Positions 63,304 to 64,000 of a DNA stretch of 64,000 bases are shown here, piece by piece. The notes beneath the pieces were generated by a model. It was not told the origin of the DNA and searched no databases. It saw nothing but the letters and a program-made list of their open reading frames with translations. A program made the translations under genes and the position numbers. Positions within the stretch are counted from its first letter, which is position 1, and each line of letters begins with the position of its first letter. The DNA is taken from assembly GCA_934097085.1 (NCBI GenBank), contig CAKONK010000003.1, positions 1 to 64,000 on the forward strand, written 5' to 3'. Source of the DNA: an uncultured Bacilli bacterium. GTDB lineage: Bacteria > Bacillota_I > Bacilli_A > RF39 > UBA660.

Positions 63304-63749
63304 TAATTTATATATTCCTTTACTACATTATACATTTCTTGATTATTTTCAGATACTATATATATTAAATAATCACCAACTGATGTTGCAAGTTTATTTT
63401 TAATTAAATTAACAGCCTCTGGTGAATATAAACTACTTTGATTTTCTAATATAGAAAACATTTCATCCATATTATTTTTAACTTTTTCTTTATTTTCAGA
63501 TTTTACTTTAATTAAAGCATAAAAATTACCATCTTGATTTTCACTTGCCTTAATAATATATTCTTCCATTAAAGTTGTATCTTGATTATAAATACCCTCA
63601 AGTTCTTTATCACTCATAAGAGCCATATTTTGATATTTTTCATCAAGGGAGGTTGATGCTCCTTTCATATCAAGTGTTGATGCACTTTTGTTACAGCCAG
63701 CTAAAATAATTGCAAGCCCTATAACCATTATAATTTTTTTTAATTTCAT
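63303..63749 (-). CDS. DUF4358 lipoprotein
   Basis: 148 residues. Lipobox IILAGC ends at Cys19; the mature domain matches DUF4358 (YALIKVKSENKEKVKNNMDEMF, then GDYLIYIVSENNQEMYNVV). Unknown function but common beside DHHW-MBOAT acylation genes. It lies 1 base from the partial SGNH gene and shares one base with the MBOAT gene. Confidence 0.82.
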   Translation of the reverse strand: MKLKKIIMVIGLAIILAGCNKSASTLDMKGASTSLDEKYQNMALMSDKELEGIYNQDTTLMEEYIIKASENQDGNFYALIKVKSENKEKVKNNMDEMFSILENQSSLYSPEAVNLIKNKLATSVGDYLIYIVSENNQEMYNVVKEYIN

Positions 63750-63750
63750 A

Positions 63751-64000
63751 TTAATTTACCACCTTTCCTAAATCTAAATGTTTTATGTAGTCTATATATT
63801 TATTTCTTCCTTCTTCATTTAAATGAAAATTGCAATTAAGTTCATCAGTACATTCAAATAAACTTACATCAGCATATCCTTCATTATCCTTTATTTCATT
63901 TGTAAAATCAATAAAATTTATATTATTTTCATAACAAAATCTTGCTAAATAATAATTTAAAATATTAATATTTTTTTGATTTGCTTTATTTAGTGTACCA
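63751..64000 (-). CDS. Carboxyl end of an SGNH-type hydrolase (partial)
   Basis: 82 residues reach the window edge. The end CNFHLNEEGRNKYIDYIKHLDLG fits the Asp/His block of SGNH hydrolases, with preceding IDFTNEIKDNEGY. Probable second esterase of the acylation operon; its start is outside the window. Confidence 0.6.
   Translation of the reverse strand, partial: GTLNKANQKNINILNYYLARFCYENNINFIDFTNEIKDNEGYADVSLFECTDELNCNFHLNEEGRNKYIDYIKHLDLGKVVN

Overview
The window is a very AT-rich, standard-code, low-GC Gram-positive chromosome segment, most like an uncultured walled member of the Bacilli. Evidence: a gpsB - rnpB (B-type RNase P RNA) - recU - ponA block beside nth - dnaD, plus scpA/scpB, RNase J, RNase Y, pgsA and a RodZ/YmfM-like gene, which is the Bacillus-type complement. 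MurE carries a DNPR motif, the signature of a meso-diaminopimelate cell wall, so this is not a wall-less Mollicute. TGA is used as a stop (LysR gene, recU) and Cas9 uses TGG for Trp, so there is no mycoplasma code. I cannot name the genus.

Layout. 0-12.4 kb: accessory DNA with a decayed tnpV, palindromes, unrecognised membrane and secreted proteins, two genes with HExxH zinc-protease motifs (one interrupted by a stop), a MerR/GyrI regulator with a textbook 19-bp-spacer promoter, a Nudix protein and a divergent LysR regulator. 12.4-33.6 kb: a defence island, nearly all on the minus strand: a kinase-like protein, a NERD-HRDC nuclease, a complete type II-A CRISPR-Cas locus (array, leader, csn2, cas2, cas1, cas9, tracrRNA), a UvrD-type helicase with an embedded nuclease-like segment, an AAA ATPase + subtilase pair resembling IetAS, a PD-(D/E)xK nuclease fused to a DUF2075 helicase with a membrane neighbour, a MazG-like enzyme and a divergent FtsK-like ATPase. 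33.6-35.9 kb: a frameshifted methyltransferase and a tandemly duplicated gene. 35.9-51.8 kb: core genes for lipid synthesis, division, wall synthesis, DNA repair and chromosome segregation, with two tRNAs and an unidentified structured RNA. 51.9-53 kb: an Abi_2 (AbiD/AbiF-type) HEPN protein flanked by two near-identical 40-nt hairpin RNAs. 53.6-64 kb: RNase J, a stand-alone JAMM protein, RNase Y, hemolysin III, a Lia-like envelope pair and a cell-surface O-acylation operon that runs off the end.

How the parts work together. The CRISPR locus looks able to interfere: Cas9 keeps all RuvC and HNH residues, the tracrRNA has antirepeat, nexus, hairpins and terminator, and seven repeats are intact with seven 30-nt spacers. 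It is probably impaired in adaptation, because csn2 carries one in-frame TAA in an otherwise full-length frame. The tracrRNA promoter lies inside the cas9 leader and fires divergently, and the array leader holds an 11-nt sequence complementary to the repeat.

The observation I rate highest is the Abi_2 HEPN gene with the same hairpin RNA before and after it. The upstream copy has its own consensus promoter and ends in a terminator just before the gene's ribosome binding site, the layout expected of an RNA antitoxin controlling a toxic ribonuclease.
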